Notes: generated from the letters alone by a model not told the origin. A stretch of 63,085 nucleotides of DNA from an uncultured Clostridia bacterium (GCA_944354535.1 CALVPY010000011.1:1-63085), one strand, 5' to 3'; shown: positions 17,969 through 26,216, counted from the first letter of the stretch. Made by a program: numbers and translations.

Positions 17969-19735
17969 TTAATCGCCGATCTTTCTTGCGTAGAGCGACG
18001 CGAGCGCGTTGTTCGTCCTGCCCGTCACTTCCGCAAAGAATTCGTCGAGCGTCGTCTTGCCGTCGCGGACGCCGCCCGCCTCGTTGAGGCGCCCCTGCCA
18101 CTGGTTGATCCACATATCCGTCTCCAGATAACCCCAGTCGCCGTACAGGGCGTATTCGGAAGCTTCCAGAAGCACCGCCTTGTTCTTTGCCGTATACTGC
18201 GCCGTCGATTCGAGATAGCGGCTGCTGTTTGCAACGCTCTTGACGGCGGGCACGCCTGCGGGAGAGCCGAGGTCGGCGATCTCGTTCTGCACTTCGTCGC
18301 TCAGCAGATACTCGATGAACGTCCAGGCCTCCTCCTTGTGCGTGGAGTAAGCGGAGATGGCATAGCACGAGAGCGTGCTGTGCGTCGCCTTTTTGCCCGT
18401 GACGGGCGTTTCGTTGACTTCCTTCAACGTGCCGTCGTCGTTATAGACGCGGTACTGCGGCATGGGCGCGACGTCCCATTCAAAATATCCTTCCGCATAG
18501 TCGCCGAGCGTATAGGAAGAGAAAGTCTCCTGCGCGAGCATCGCGATCTGCCCGTTTCCGAACATGGAGTTGTAGTCGGTACCGGAGAGTTCGCTGGGCT
18601 TGGGCGCAACGCGCGTTCCCGTCGTCATGGAGATACTGAGGAACGCCTCGAACGCCTCGCGCATGGAGGGCAGTTCATCGTAGAGCGTATCGTCGCCGAG
18701 CAGCGCCTTCACTTCGGCGTCGCCCGCGTGATCTTCGACATACGTCCTGTCCTTATAAGAGAGGATATCGCCCGCGTTGTACGTCGTTCCGTTGACGGAG
18801 ACGCCGTCCTTCGTGACGAGGATGTTCTTTCCCTGATCGTTGAGAGAGAACCCGTAGCGGTTGGGAAGGACGCTGCCCTCCGCGCTGTTCACGCCGTCCG
18901 TAAAGCCGAGCTGGATGCAGTCGCCGCCGACCGACCATCCCCACGAGAACCACCACTCCGACATGAAGCCGTAGCGGTTAGAGGAGTTGTTGTCGCCCAC
19001 GATGTCGGTAAAGATAGTGCCGAGCTGCATGACTTCCTCCCAATTCATCGGGATCTGATTGTTGAAGACGCGATAGACATCCCCCGTCTTGACCCAATCG
19101 ACGCCCGCGGGCTTGTTCGCATCGGTGTACTCATAATAACCGTGCGGAAGAATCCCTTCGGGCAGCTCATCCTCCGCGACGGAGATGATGTTGACGCCCT
19201 CCTCCTCGAACCAATCGACGTTATAGTAGACGACGACGGGATTGTTCTCGGCGGGAAGCGCATAGAGCGTGGCGTCCCCGCCCGCCTTGCCGGGCGTCGC
19301 CGCACTGCCGCTGTCGTAACGGAAACGCTCGACGGCATTTTCCCAAAGATCGTCCTCCGAGACCGTCTCCGACCCCGCAAGGAACTCGTCGAGCGGCGCA
19401 AGATATTCGGAATCGACCGCCGTCTTGAACTGCTTTTCGCCGAGGTTGACGATGTCGGGCGCGGAATCCTGCGTCCCGAGCTGCGTCAGAGCCGTGCCGC
19501 CCGCATCGTCCACGAGGGTGACGTGGATCTTGCCTTCGTACGCCTCATTGAAGTCATATACCGTCTGCTGCATCGTTTCCTCGTTGATGAGGTTGAGCGG
19601 CGTCAGAAACGTGAGCTTCACGCGCGCCTGTTCTCTGCGCGCATCGTCCTCTTCGTTTCCGCCGCACGCCGTAAGGCCCGCCATCGACAGGACGGCGGCG
19701 ATCAGCACAACTGCGATCTGCTTGAGTTTTTTCAT
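17969..19735 (-). CDS. Extracellular solute-binding lipoprotein of a sugar ABC transporter
   Basis: 588 residues from the ATG at 19735, seven bases after SD AGGAGG; the adjacent ATG at 19738 is only four bases from it. Cys24 in MAGLTAC is the lipidated residue. The mature protein is longer than a typical family 1 binding protein (~400) and fits the larger group that binds longer oligosaccharides. Features include VVVYYNVDWFEEEGV, NRYGFMSEWWFSWGWS and aromatic patches for stacking on sugars. It is the first gene of the operon, with the promoter at 19,916-19,944 and palindromes in the leader. It should set the specificity of the importer. Confidence 0.9.
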   Translation of the reverse strand: MKKLKQIAVVLIAAVLSMAGLTACGGNEEDDARREQARVKLTFLTPLNLINEETMQQTVYDFNEAYEGKIHVTLVDDAGGTALTQLGTQDSAPDIVNLGEKQFKTAVDSEYLAPLDEFLAGSETVSEDDLWENAVERFRYDSGSAATPGKAGGDATLYALPAENNPVVVYYNVDWFEEEGVNIISVAEDELPEGILPHGYYEYTDANKPAGVDWVKTGDVYRVFNNQIPMNWEEVMQLGTIFTDIVGDNNSSNRYGFMSEWWFSWGWSVGGDCIQLGFTDGVNSAEGSVLPNRYGFSLNDQGKNILVTKDGVSVNGTTYNAGDILSYKDRTYVEDHAGDAEVKALLGDDTLYDELPSMREAFEAFLSISMTTGTRVAPKPSELSGTDYNSMFGNGQIAMLAQETFSSYTLGDYAEGYFEWDVAPMPQYRVYNDDGTLKEVNETPVTGKKATHSTLSCYAISAYSTHKEEAWTFIEYLLSDEVQNEIADLGSPAGVPAVKSVANSSRYLESTAQYTAKNKAVLLEASEYALYGDWGYLETDMWINQWQGRLNEAGGVRDGKTTLDEFFAEVTGRTNNALASLYARKIGD

Positions 19736-19824
19736 CATTTTTCCTCCTTCTATTCCGAATCGGATCGTCCCCATTTCCCTGCAGTGACGGGAAGATCCGT
19801 TTCGTTCTTTCCATTAAAGTTTTT

Positions 19825-19866
19825 TATCTGTTCCCGCGGGAGCGGGAACAGATAGGGGCGCGCCCC
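19825..19866. promoter_or_regulatory. Perfect 13-bp inverted repeat plus GC palindrome in the sugar-operon leader
   Basis: TATCTGTTCCCGC at 19825-19837 is exactly mirrored at 19842-19854 with a 4-nt loop, followed at 19855-19866 by the palindrome GGGGCGCGCCCC. Both lie in the 5' leader, 90-130 bp before the binding-protein start. There is no proper T-run in the transcript direction, so a plain terminator is unlikely. An RNA hairpin that protects or regulates the transcript, or a protein-binding site, fits better. Confidence 0.5.
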
Positions 19867-19890
19867 TAAAAAATTTATCAAGTTTTTATC

Positions 19891-19905
19891 GGAAATCACA
19901 TTTCC
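19891..19905. promoter_or_regulatory. Candidate operator just downstream of the sugar-operon promoter
   Basis: GGAAAT-CAC-ATTTCC is a perfect 6-3-6 palindrome located about +4 to +18 relative to the start site predicted from the promoter at 19,916-19,944. That is a classical position for a repressor site. The regulator is unknown. Confidence 0.4.
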
Positions 19906-19915
19906 GAGTGTATTC

Positions 19916-19944
19916 ATTATATCACATCGCACAACCCATTGCAA
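19916..19944 (-). promoter_or_regulatory. Promoter of the glycan-transport operon
   Basis: Minus-strand TTGCAA (19939-19944), 17-bp spacer, TATAAT (19916-19921). It sits about 180 bp before the binding-protein start and gives a long leader containing the palindromes listed separately. Confidence 0.75.
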
Positions 19945-20180
19945 CGCATATATCAACAGAAAACTATCACAAGTATACCGATTTTTTGGAAAAGTTGTGC
20001 AAAAAATGAATTATTTTCCGCCTTCCCGCTCCTGTTCTTTTCCTCTGAACGTCCAGAGAAAAAATAACGCCGGATATAAAAATTCACAAACAAAAACCCC
20101 GCCCTGAAAGGCAGCATTTCAACATAATTCCACATATTCCACATTACAGAAAAAAAGGATGCACATGATCTTCTGATCGC
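19945..20180. other. AT-rich intergenic stretch without recognised gene
   Basis: About 235 bp between the sugar-operon promoter and the tmRNA-associated repeats. It is AT-rich compared with the rest of the window. Short open frames here lack ribosome-binding sites. It could hold activator sites for the sugar operon; I see no specific element. Confidence 0.4.
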
Positions 20181-20670
20181 GGCGGAGCAGGATACTTCAC
20201 GGGAGAGGCGTGTATATTTTTTTCGGGCTCACATTCGCTCATGCCGCCGCGAGCGGCGGGGCGAACTGAGGCAGTTTGTTCCGTCAGGCGCACAAAATGA
20301 AAACGGGAGGCCGTTTGCCTCCCGTCTCATTTTGGTGGACCTGCGCAGAATACTTCGCGGGAGGGGCGGTTCGGTTTCAGATGGGCGTGATTTCGCTCGT
20401 GCCGCCGCGAGCGGCGGGGCGAACTGAGGCAGTTTGTTCCGTCAGGCGCACAAAATGAAAACGGGAGGCCGTTTGCCTCCCGTCTCATTTTGGTGGACCT
20501 GCGCAGAATACTTCGCGGGAGGGGCGGTTCGGTTTCAGATGGGCGTGATTTCGCTCGTGCCGCCGCGAGCGGCGGGGCGAACTGAGGCAGTTCGCTCAGT
20601 CAAGCGCACAAAATGAAAACGGGAGGCCGTTTGCCTCCCGTCTCATTTTGGTGGACCTGCGCAGAATCGA
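20180..20670. repeat. Tandem 158-bp repeats carrying the tmRNA 3' end and its terminator
   Basis: Two full near-identical units begin at 20297 and 20455, a third starts at 20613 and runs into ssrA, and a degenerate copy lies at about 20180-20296. Each unit contains a hairpin with T-run (terminator), a copy of the last ~18 nt of tmRNA (ATTCTGCGCAGGTCCACC on the minus strand) and a CCGCCGC-GA-GCGGCGG hairpin. The short plus-strand frames in each unit are by-products of the repeat, not genes. Confidence 0.9.
20608..20641 (-). terminator. Rho-independent terminator of ssrA
   Basis: A 9-bp stem (20619-20627 with 20633-20641) lies 8 nt past the tmRNA CCA end, followed on the minus strand by TTTTCATTTT. 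Two further copies occur 158 and 316 bp downstream in the tandem repeats. Confidence 0.85.
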
Positions 20671-21030
20671 ACTGCGGTCTTACAAGGTTCCTCCGCGGAT
20701 ACTACACGCTTAGTCGGCGATCGATCTCGCGCACGAAAAGTTCACCGACGACCTTTCCGCACACATACTTCCGAAGATCGCCCTGCGGCAGGGGAAGTCA
20801 GCCGCCGCAGAGAGTTCCCCACTTGATTGACGCCTCGTTTTCGCCCGTGGGCAAACGAAAGGAGACGGAGCCTAAAAAGTTAGGCCGCAAGCGCTACACG
20901 GCGAGTTGCACGAGCAGCGACAGATCTTCTGCTTTTTTTATCAGCATTTAGAAAAATTCCGTTTTTACGGAGCCGAGCCTCCGACGTGCATCCGACGAAT
21001 TCCGCTTGCAATCGAATCCAATACAGGCCC
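20649..21030 (-). ncRNA. ssrA: tmRNA (ssrA), one-piece
   Basis: 382 nt on the minus strand. The 5' end GGGCCTG pairs with CAGGTCC just before the encoded CCA, forming the tRNA-like acceptor stem. The T-arm is complete (stem CGCAG/CTGCG with loop TTCGATT), and the 5' domain has the typical TGGATTCGA. The mRNA-like part encodes a tag ending in VALAA with stop TAA at 20880-20882. The tag frame runs from AAT or GCT near 20943-20948 and reads NADKKSRRSVAARATRRVALAA minus its final residues as usual for ClpXP recognition; about 21-22 residues is long and it is rich in Arg/Lys. tmRNA frees ribosomes stalled on broken mRNAs and marks the products for proteolysis. Confidence 0.95.
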
Positions 21031-21050
21031 GAAAGCGATCGTCTAACTAT

Positions 21051-21078
21051 ATTATACCAAAGAAAGGCAAAAGTCAAA
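21051..21078 (-). promoter_or_regulatory. Promoter of ssrA
   Basis: Minus-strand TATAAT at 21051-21056 with an extended -10 (TGG before it) and TTTGAC/TTGACT at 21072-21078, spacer 15-16 bp. The predicted start is about 14 nt before the mature 5' end, consistent with RNase P trimming. Confidence 0.7.
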
Positions 21079-21118
21079 CAAATCGCCCGGAAAGCGGATA
21101 GGAAATTTTACCAAACTC

Positions 21119-21147
21119 TTGACAATCTGCTCCCCGCGTGATAACAT
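21119..21147 (+). promoter_or_regulatory. Promoter of the zinc-ribbon membrane protein gene
   Basis: TTGACA (21119-21124), 17-bp spacer, TAACAT (21142-21147), followed by SD AAGGAG and the ATG at 21170. It is divergent from the ssrA promoter. Confidence 0.75.
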
Positions 21148-21169
21148 AGAGAAAAAAAGGAGAAACGCC

Positions 21170-21568
21170 ATGTTTTGCAGCAACTGCGGAAAAGAGATCC
21201 CGGACGACAGCGTAAAATGCCCCGACTGCGGGACAGAGATCAAGAGAGAAACTCAAACAAAAAAGAAGGAAGCCCTCTTGCTGCCGGAAAAAATGCACCC
21301 GTGTACGATCACGGCGCTGCTGCTCTCCGCGCTGTCGGCGATCTTCTTTATCTTTGATATTGTATTCTTAGCCAAGAATATGCCGACGACGCTCGCGACG
21401 CTCCTCCTCTATCTCGGCATCGGAGGCGTCCTATTGAGCCTCATCGGTTACACGAAGAGCGAAAAGAAGGCACTCGATAAGCTGATCAACCTCATCAATC
21501 TCGGCTGCGCCCTGCTTGCCATCCTGATGGCGATCATCTCTTTTATCGTTCTGATGGCGCTCGTCTGA
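21170..21568 (+). CDS. Zinc-ribbon membrane protein of unknown function
   Basis: 132 residues from the ATG at 21170, which follows SD AAGGAG; a longer frame starting at the TTG of the -35 box is rejected. The N-terminus is a zinc ribbon (Cys3, Cys6, Cys17, Cys20). Then come a short charged linker and three hydrophobic segments (about 55-75, 82-100, 112-132). This layout is common in small Firmicutes membrane proteins of unknown role. It stands alone with its own promoter and terminator. Confidence 0.8.
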   Translation: MFCSNCGKEIPDDSVKCPDCGTEIKRETQTKKKEALLLPEKMHPCTITALLLSALSAIFFIFDIVFLAKNMPTTLATLLLYLGIGGVLLSLIGYTKSEKKALDKLINLINLGCALLAILMAIISFIVLMALV

Positions 21569-21581
21569 ATATCTGAAACTC

Positions 21582-21607
21582 CCCACCCGCGAGGGTGGGT
21601 TTTTTTA
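21582..21607 (+). terminator. Terminator of the zinc-ribbon protein gene
   Basis: CCCACCC-GCGA-GGGTGGG followed by seven T, 13 bp past the stop codon. Confidence 0.92.
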
Positions 21608-21633
21608 TGGCAATTTGTAAAAAATTATATTAG

Positions 21634-21694
21634 TATGTCAGGCATAGTATATGATTTATGACAGACATAGTATCTATTATGACACACATATTAC
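21634..21694. repeat. Three short direct repeats in an AT-rich intergenic region
   Basis: Related 17-bp sequences of the form TATG(A/T)CA-CATAGTAT occur at 21634-21650, 21657-21673 and 21678-21694, spaced 23 and 21 bp. They lie between the convergent terminators of the zinc-ribbon gene and recG. No open frame is associated. Confidence 0.6.
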
Positions 21695-21723
21695 TACGCA
21701 AAATGCCAAAAAATGCGATCTGT

Positions 21724-21762
21724 AAATAAAAAACGCGCTGTTTTCCCGACGAAAACAGCGCG
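21724..21762 (-). terminator. Terminator of the asp23-fakA-recG unit
   Basis: 12-bp stem (21734-21745 with 21751-21762) followed on the minus strand by TTTTTTATTT; 19 bp past the recG stop. Confidence 0.9.
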
Positions 21763-21780
21763 CCCAACAAAACTCCCCCA

Positions 21781-23784
21781 TCAGTTGAGGACGACGTCTT
21801 TCAAGCTCTCATATTTCTCCATTGCAGCCTTTTTGATGCCTTCATAGTTGAGATGCCGCTCAAACGCCTCATCCGAAAGCTTCTTGGCAAGGAAGATGAC
21901 GCTCGAAGAATACTTTAAGTGTTTGATCTCACTCAAAAACTTTCCGCTCTGGCGCGTTCCGAAGAAATCGCCGCTGCCGCGAAGCTCCAAATCCTTTTCG
22001 GCGAGCTTGAACCCGTCCGAAGTCCCCTTCAGGATGCGCAGGCGCTCGACCGCCGTCTCGCTCTCCGAACCCACGAGCAAGAAGCACCAGCTCTTGTCGC
22101 TCCCCCGTCCCACGCGGCCGCGCAGCTGATGCAGCTGCGAGAGCCCGAACCGCTCGGCATTCAGAATGGACATGATGGTCGCATTCGGTACGTCGACGCC
22201 CACTTCGATCACCGTCGTCGAGACGAGGCAGTCATACTCGCCCCGTTTGAACGCCGTCATCACCGACGTCTTGTCCTTATCCTTCATCTTCCCGTGAAGA
22301 AGGGCGAACCGCACATCGGGCATCCGCGCGCGAAGCTCTTCATAAAGCTCGGTGACTGACGTCACCTGCCCTTCGTCGTCTTCGATCTTGGCGCAGACAA
22401 AGTACGCCTGTCGCCCCGCCTTCACCGATTTTCGCACATACTCCAGCATATCGTCATACTTGCGCAAGGGGACGATCGCCGTCGTGATCTCCTGCCGCCC
22501 CCCGGGCTTATCGGGGATGGTCGTAATGTCGAGGTCGCCGTAAAAGATGAGCGAAAGGGTGCGCGGGATGGGCGTTGCCGACATGACGAGCACATCGGGG
22601 CTCACCCCCTTCTCGCTGAGGGCGTTGCGCTGCGCCACGCCGAAGCGGTGCTGCTCATCGCACACGCAGAAGGCAAGATCACAAAAATGCACGTCCCCCT
22701 GCAGCACGGCGTGCGTGCCGCAGAGGATATCGATCTCTCCCGCCTTCAGCGCCGCCTTGACCGCCCTCTTTTCCTGCGCCGTGCTCGCACCCGAAAGATA
22801 CCCCACGCGATACTCGGGGAACATCTTCCGCAACAGGAGCTCGTTCTGCGCTGCCAGCACTTCGGTCGGAGAGAGATACACTGCCTGATGCCCGCTCTTG
22901 ACAGCCATATAGATGCCCGTGAGCGCCACCGCCGTTTTCCCGCTCCCGACGTCGCCCTGCAGCAGCCTGTTCATGCGGGAAGGGCCTTTCACATCCTCAT
23001 AGATCGCCCGTACCGCTGCGCTCTGACCTTTTGTAAATTCAAAAGAAAAGCTTCTCATGAATTGAGCAACGTCGGCTTCCGTCACCGAATAACGCACCGA
23101 CCGCGCCTCATTCTTATCGCCCTTGATGAGCTTGAACGCCGAAACGAGCGTGAAATATTCTTCGAGCGCGATGCGCTCCGAAGCTTTGAGGCGCTCCTCT
23201 TCGGTCATGGGCGCGTGGATGGTACGGTACGCCCACGCAAGAGAGGCGAGCCCATACCTCTGCACGAGCTCCGCGGGGATGACGGACGGGGGGGAGACCG
23301 CGCGAAGCGCCGCCTGCACCGCCGTGCGCACCGCCCGCTGCGTGAGCGGCGATCTCAGGGGATAGACGGGCACGAGGCCCTTGAGCCGCGCGTTGACCGC
23401 CATCGGCTCGAACGTCGGGTTGACGAGCGACACCTGCCCGTATTTGTTCTGCACCCGCCCGTAAAAGAGGTATTCCCCCTCTTTGAGCGTCTTGGCAAGG
23501 TAGGGCATATTGAACCAGACGGCGGTGAACACGTCGCCGTCCTGTTCAAGGTGCGCCCGCAGGAACCTGACCCGCCCCGTGTAACGCATGGGCTCGATGT
23601 AGGTGATGCGCGCCGCGATGAGCGCTGTATCGTTGTTCAAAACCTCACGCACCGAGACGCGGTTCGTCATATCGAGATAGGTGCGCGGATAGTAGCGGAC
23701 GAGATCTTCCGCCGTAAAGACGCCGAGCTTATTGAGTTCCTTTGCGCGCTTTTCCGCAATGCCCTTCACTTGGGTGAGCTCCAT
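21781..23784 (-). CDS. recG: ATP-dependent DNA helicase RecG
   Basis: 667 residues. RecG reverses stalled replication forks and processes Holliday junctions. The N-terminal wedge/OB-fold region begins with VKGIAEKRAKELNKLGV. Superfamily 2 motifs follow: Walker A GDVGSGKTAVAL, Walker B-like DEQHRFG, the TAT-type MSATPIPRT, and RGRVGRGSDKSWC, with the RecG-specific ELRGSGDFFGTRQSG near the C-terminus. Length matches the family (about 680). SD AAGGAGG precedes the ATG. It follows fakA by ~180 bp and is probably the last gene of the asp23-fakA-recG unit, an arrangement seen across Firmicutes. Confidence 0.96.
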   Translation of the reverse strand: MELTQVKGIAEKRAKELNKLGVFTAEDLVRYYPRTYLDMTNRVSVREVLNNDTALIAARITYIEPMRYTGRVRFLRAHLEQDGDVFTAVWFNMPYLAKTLKEGEYLFYGRVQNKYGQVSLVNPTFEPMAVNARLKGLVPVYPLRSPLTQRAVRTAVQAALRAVSPPSVIPAELVQRYGLASLAWAYRTIHAPMTEEERLKASERIALEEYFTLVSAFKLIKGDKNEARSVRYSVTEADVAQFMRSFSFEFTKGQSAAVRAIYEDVKGPSRMNRLLQGDVGSGKTAVALTGIYMAVKSGHQAVYLSPTEVLAAQNELLLRKMFPEYRVGYLSGASTAQEKRAVKAALKAGEIDILCGTHAVLQGDVHFCDLAFCVCDEQHRFGVAQRNALSEKGVSPDVLVMSATPIPRTLSLIFYGDLDITTIPDKPGGRQEITTAIVPLRKYDDMLEYVRKSVKAGRQAYFVCAKIEDDEGQVTSVTELYEELRARMPDVRFALLHGKMKDKDKTSVMTAFKRGEYDCLVSTTVIEVGVDVPNATIMSILNAERFGLSQLHQLRGRVGRGSDKSWCFLLVGSESETAVERLRILKGTSDGFKLAEKDLELRGSGDFFGTRQSGKFLSEIKHLKYSSSVIFLAKKLSDEAFERHLNYEGIKKAAMEKYESLKDVVLN

Positions 23785-23881
23785 TTCCTCCTCCTTTCAA
23801 CCGCGGCCGTCTCCTTTCAAAGCCCCGCCCCGGGGCTCTTTCAATGGCCGCCAAGGGCCGCGCTTCCCGCCGATACGCAAA

Positions 23882-23908
23882 CCCCGCGGCTCGATCTTCG
23901 CCGCGGGG
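23882..23908 (-). terminator. Hairpin between fakA and recG
   Basis: A 9-bp GC stem (23882-23890 with 23900-23908) followed on the minus strand by only TTT. It may attenuate rather than stop transcription into recG. Confidence 0.45.
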
Positions 23909-23961
23909 AAATTTTTCAGATCTCAAAATAATTTTATCAAGGAATTTCTACCCCGCACTTC

Positions 23962-25608
23962 TCACTCCAGGGAAAGGAGGTAATAATATACGGGCTGGCC
24001 GCCGAAGTGATAGTCGACGTCGCAGTCGGGGAACGCCTCCTGCACCTTCTCGGAAAGCGCCTTCGCGTCCTCTTCCGTCACGCCCTCGCCGTAGTAGAGA
24101 GTGATGACCTCGTGCTGATCTTCTTTGAGCTTTTCGAGGAGCGTGAGCACCGTCTCGTCGATGGAGTTGCTCTTTGCGAGGATCTTTTTGTCGTCGAGGC
24201 CGATGATGTCGCCCTCGGTGATGGAGAAGCCGTTGACGTTGGTCGTCCTCACGGCGTGCGTCACCTGACCTGCCTTGACGTTGTCGAGCGCGTGGATCAT
24301 GTTGGTCTTGTTCTCCTCGAGGCTGGCCTCGGGGCTGAACGAGAGCGCCGCCGCAAAACCCTGCGGCACGTTCTTGGTGGGGATGACGTGGATGGTGCGG
24401 TTGTCGACGAGCGCCTTCGCCTGCTCCGCCGCCAGAATGATGTTCTTGTTGTTGGGGAAGACGAACACGTTCTCCGCATTGATCTTCTGCACCGCGGTCG
24501 CAATGTCGGAAGCGGAGGGGTTCATCGTCTGGCCGCCTTCGATGACGCGGTCGACGAAGAGATCCTTGAAGATGTCGCGGATGCCTTCGCCCGCGCAGAT
24601 GGCGAGCATGCCCTGATCTTTCTTTTCCGCCTCGATCTTGGCCTTCAGAGCGCGGTTCTGTTCGAGCATATTCTCGATCTTGGGCCTGTCGAGCTCGCCC
24701 AGCTCGAGAGCATAAGTGAGGGCGACGCCGGGGCTGTTGGTATGGACGTGCACCTTGATCATCTCGAGATCGCCGATGCAGATGACGCTGTCGCCGATGC
24801 CCATCAGATTTTCCCTGAGCTTATCGATATCGGCAAGCGTCGTGCTCTTTTTTAAGTTGATGACGAAGAACTCCGTGCAGTAGGCGAACTGGATATCGCC
24901 GAGATCCATGCTGATGATGTCGGAATTGTCGCCGAACTCGGCCTCCGCCGCCTGCTGGACGGCCTCGGTCTGGATATCGGAGGCGACTTCCTCCCCCATG
25001 ACGGCGGCCTGGAAGCCGCGCATGATCGTCATGAGCCCCACGCCGCCCGAGTCGACGACGCCCGCCTTCTTGAGGACGGGGAGAAGCTCGGGGGTCATGG
25101 CGAGCGCCCTGTCGCCCTCGGCGATGACGGCGGGAAGGAACGTCTCAAAATCTTTGAATTTGCCCGCATTTTTGACGGCGAATTCGCTCATATAGCGAAC
25201 GACGGTGAGGATGGTGCCTTCCTTCGGGATAGAGACGGCATTATAGGCAACTTTGGTACCCTGCTCCATCGCTTTGGCGAAGGTGCGGGTATCGACTTCG
25301 GGCTTGCTCACACGGAGCACCGTACAGATGCCGCGGAAGATCTGCGAAAGGATGACGCCCGAATTGCCGCGCGCCCCGCGCAGCGCCCCCTTGGAAACGC
25401 AGTCGCAAACCTCCATAAAGGTATTGGAGGAAGTCATGGAAAGTTCCTTCACCGCCGACTGCATGGTGAGGGACATATTCGTTCCCGTATCGCCGTCGGG
25501 TACGGGGAAGACGTTGAGCGCGTCTACCTTCGCCCGATTATTTTCCAACATTTTTGCGCCGACCAGGACCATTTTCCGGAACGTCGCACAGTTGATCGTT
25601 TTTTGCAT
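23962..25608 (-). CDS. fakA: Fatty acid kinase catalytic subunit FakA (DhaL/DegV-like, YloV)
   Basis: 548 residues, the usual length. The N-terminal DhaL-type ATP-binding domain shows NVFPVPDGDTGTNM with the Mg-binding aspartates and RGARGNSGVILSQIFRG. The middle contains VIEGGQTMNPSASD, characteristic of YloV/FakA, and the C-terminal part resembles EDD/DegV folds. FakA phosphorylates fatty acids held by FakB proteins so that host or recycled fatty acids enter phospholipid synthesis. SD AAGGAG precedes the ATG. It lies 140 bp after asp23, the standard yloU-yloV pairing. Confidence 0.92.
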   Translation of the reverse strand: MQKTINCATFRKMVLVGAKMLENNRAKVDALNVFPVPDGDTGTNMSLTMQSAVKELSMTSSNTFMEVCDCVSKGALRGARGNSGVILSQIFRGICTVLRVSKPEVDTRTFAKAMEQGTKVAYNAVSIPKEGTILTVVRYMSEFAVKNAGKFKDFETFLPAVIAEGDRALAMTPELLPVLKKAGVVDSGGVGLMTIMRGFQAAVMGEEVASDIQTEAVQQAAEAEFGDNSDIISMDLGDIQFAYCTEFFVINLKKSTTLADIDKLRENLMGIGDSVICIGDLEMIKVHVHTNSPGVALTYALELGELDRPKIENMLEQNRALKAKIEAEKKDQGMLAICAGEGIRDIFKDLFVDRVIEGGQTMNPSASDIATAVQKINAENVFVFPNNKNIILAAEQAKALVDNRTIHVIPTKNVPQGFAAALSFSPEASLEENKTNMIHALDNVKAGQVTHAVRTTNVNGFSITEGDIIGLDDKKILAKSNSIDETVLTLLEKLKEDQHEVITLYYGEGVTEEDAKALSEKVQEAFPDCDVDYHFGGQPVYYYLLSLE

Positions 25609-25748
25609 GAGAGACTCCTTACACTTCCGCTATGGGATGATCGCCGAACGGAGGCGTCACTTTCGCCCCATCGGCAAGAATGCTGCAAAGCAGAAACCGC
25701 GCAGAAAGGTTCCCCCCTGCGCAGACACGCCGCCGAAGCGGCGAAAGG

Positions 25749-26099
25749 CTAAATTTTGAGGCCCATCACGTTGACGTTCACCGTATCCACGATCATACCC
25801 GTGAATTTTTCCACCTTGTACTTGATGGCCTCTTTCAGAGATTCGGCGACCGCCTCAATGGAAACACCGTACTTGATGAGCACATACACATCGATGAAGA
25901 TGCGGTTCCCGGACGTAGCCACGCGAACGCCTTTCCCCCCAGCGTCCTTTCCGAGCAGTTCGGCGAGCGTATCGGTAAAACGGTGCGCAACGGTATCCAC
26001 GATCCCGTAGCTCTCGATGGCAGCACGGGAGGCGACCTTCGCGATCGCAAGGTCGGAAATGGAAATTTTACCATAGGCATTGCTCGTTGATACAGACAT
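25749..26099 (-). CDS. Asp23/Gls24 family envelope stress protein (YloU)
   Basis: 116 residues with the Asp23 signature: [30 protein letters not shown] at the N-terminus and [41 protein letters not shown] at the C-terminus. Such proteins associate with the cell membrane and respond to envelope stress, and this member is usually cotranscribed with fakA, as here. SD TAGGAG; promoter at 26,126-26,154. Confidence 0.92.
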   Translation of the reverse strand: MSVSTSNAYGKISISDLAIAKVASRAAIESYGIVDTVAHRFTDTLAELLGKDAGGKGVRVATSGNRIFIDVYVLIKYGVSIEAVAESLKEAIKYKVEKFTGMIVDTVNVNVMGLKI

Positions 26100-26125
26100 A
26101 ATGCTCTCCTAAACTTAACAGTAAT

Positions 26126-26154
26126 ATTCTACCCCATAAATCAGATTTTTGCAA
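26126..26154 (-). promoter_or_regulatory. Promoter of asp23-fakA-recG
   Basis: Minus-strand TTGCAA (26149-26154), 17-bp spacer, TAGAAT (26126-26131), about 20 bp leader to the ATG at 26099. Confidence 0.72.
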
Positions 26155-26216
26155 GCGTTATTGAAAAATTTTTCCTCCTTTCCCTAAAATTTTTGCCCTT
26201 TGCTCCCCCTTTTTTA

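Noticed and set aside
14671-19855. Long plus-strand open frames of 773 and 921 codons opposite the GH43, permease and binding-protein genes
   Set aside because: These are antisense shadows: the minus-strand genes have family motifs, SD sites and operon spacing, while these frames have none.
20276-20670. Possible small proteins repeated three times before ssrA
   Set aside because: The frames begin with poor initiation context and exist only because the 158-bp unit is repeated. The unit consists of terminator and tmRNA 3'-end sequence.
20880-21077. A 65-codon protein gene on the minus strand
   Set aside because: It lies within tmRNA; only its last ~22 codons are meaningful, as the tag-encoding frame.
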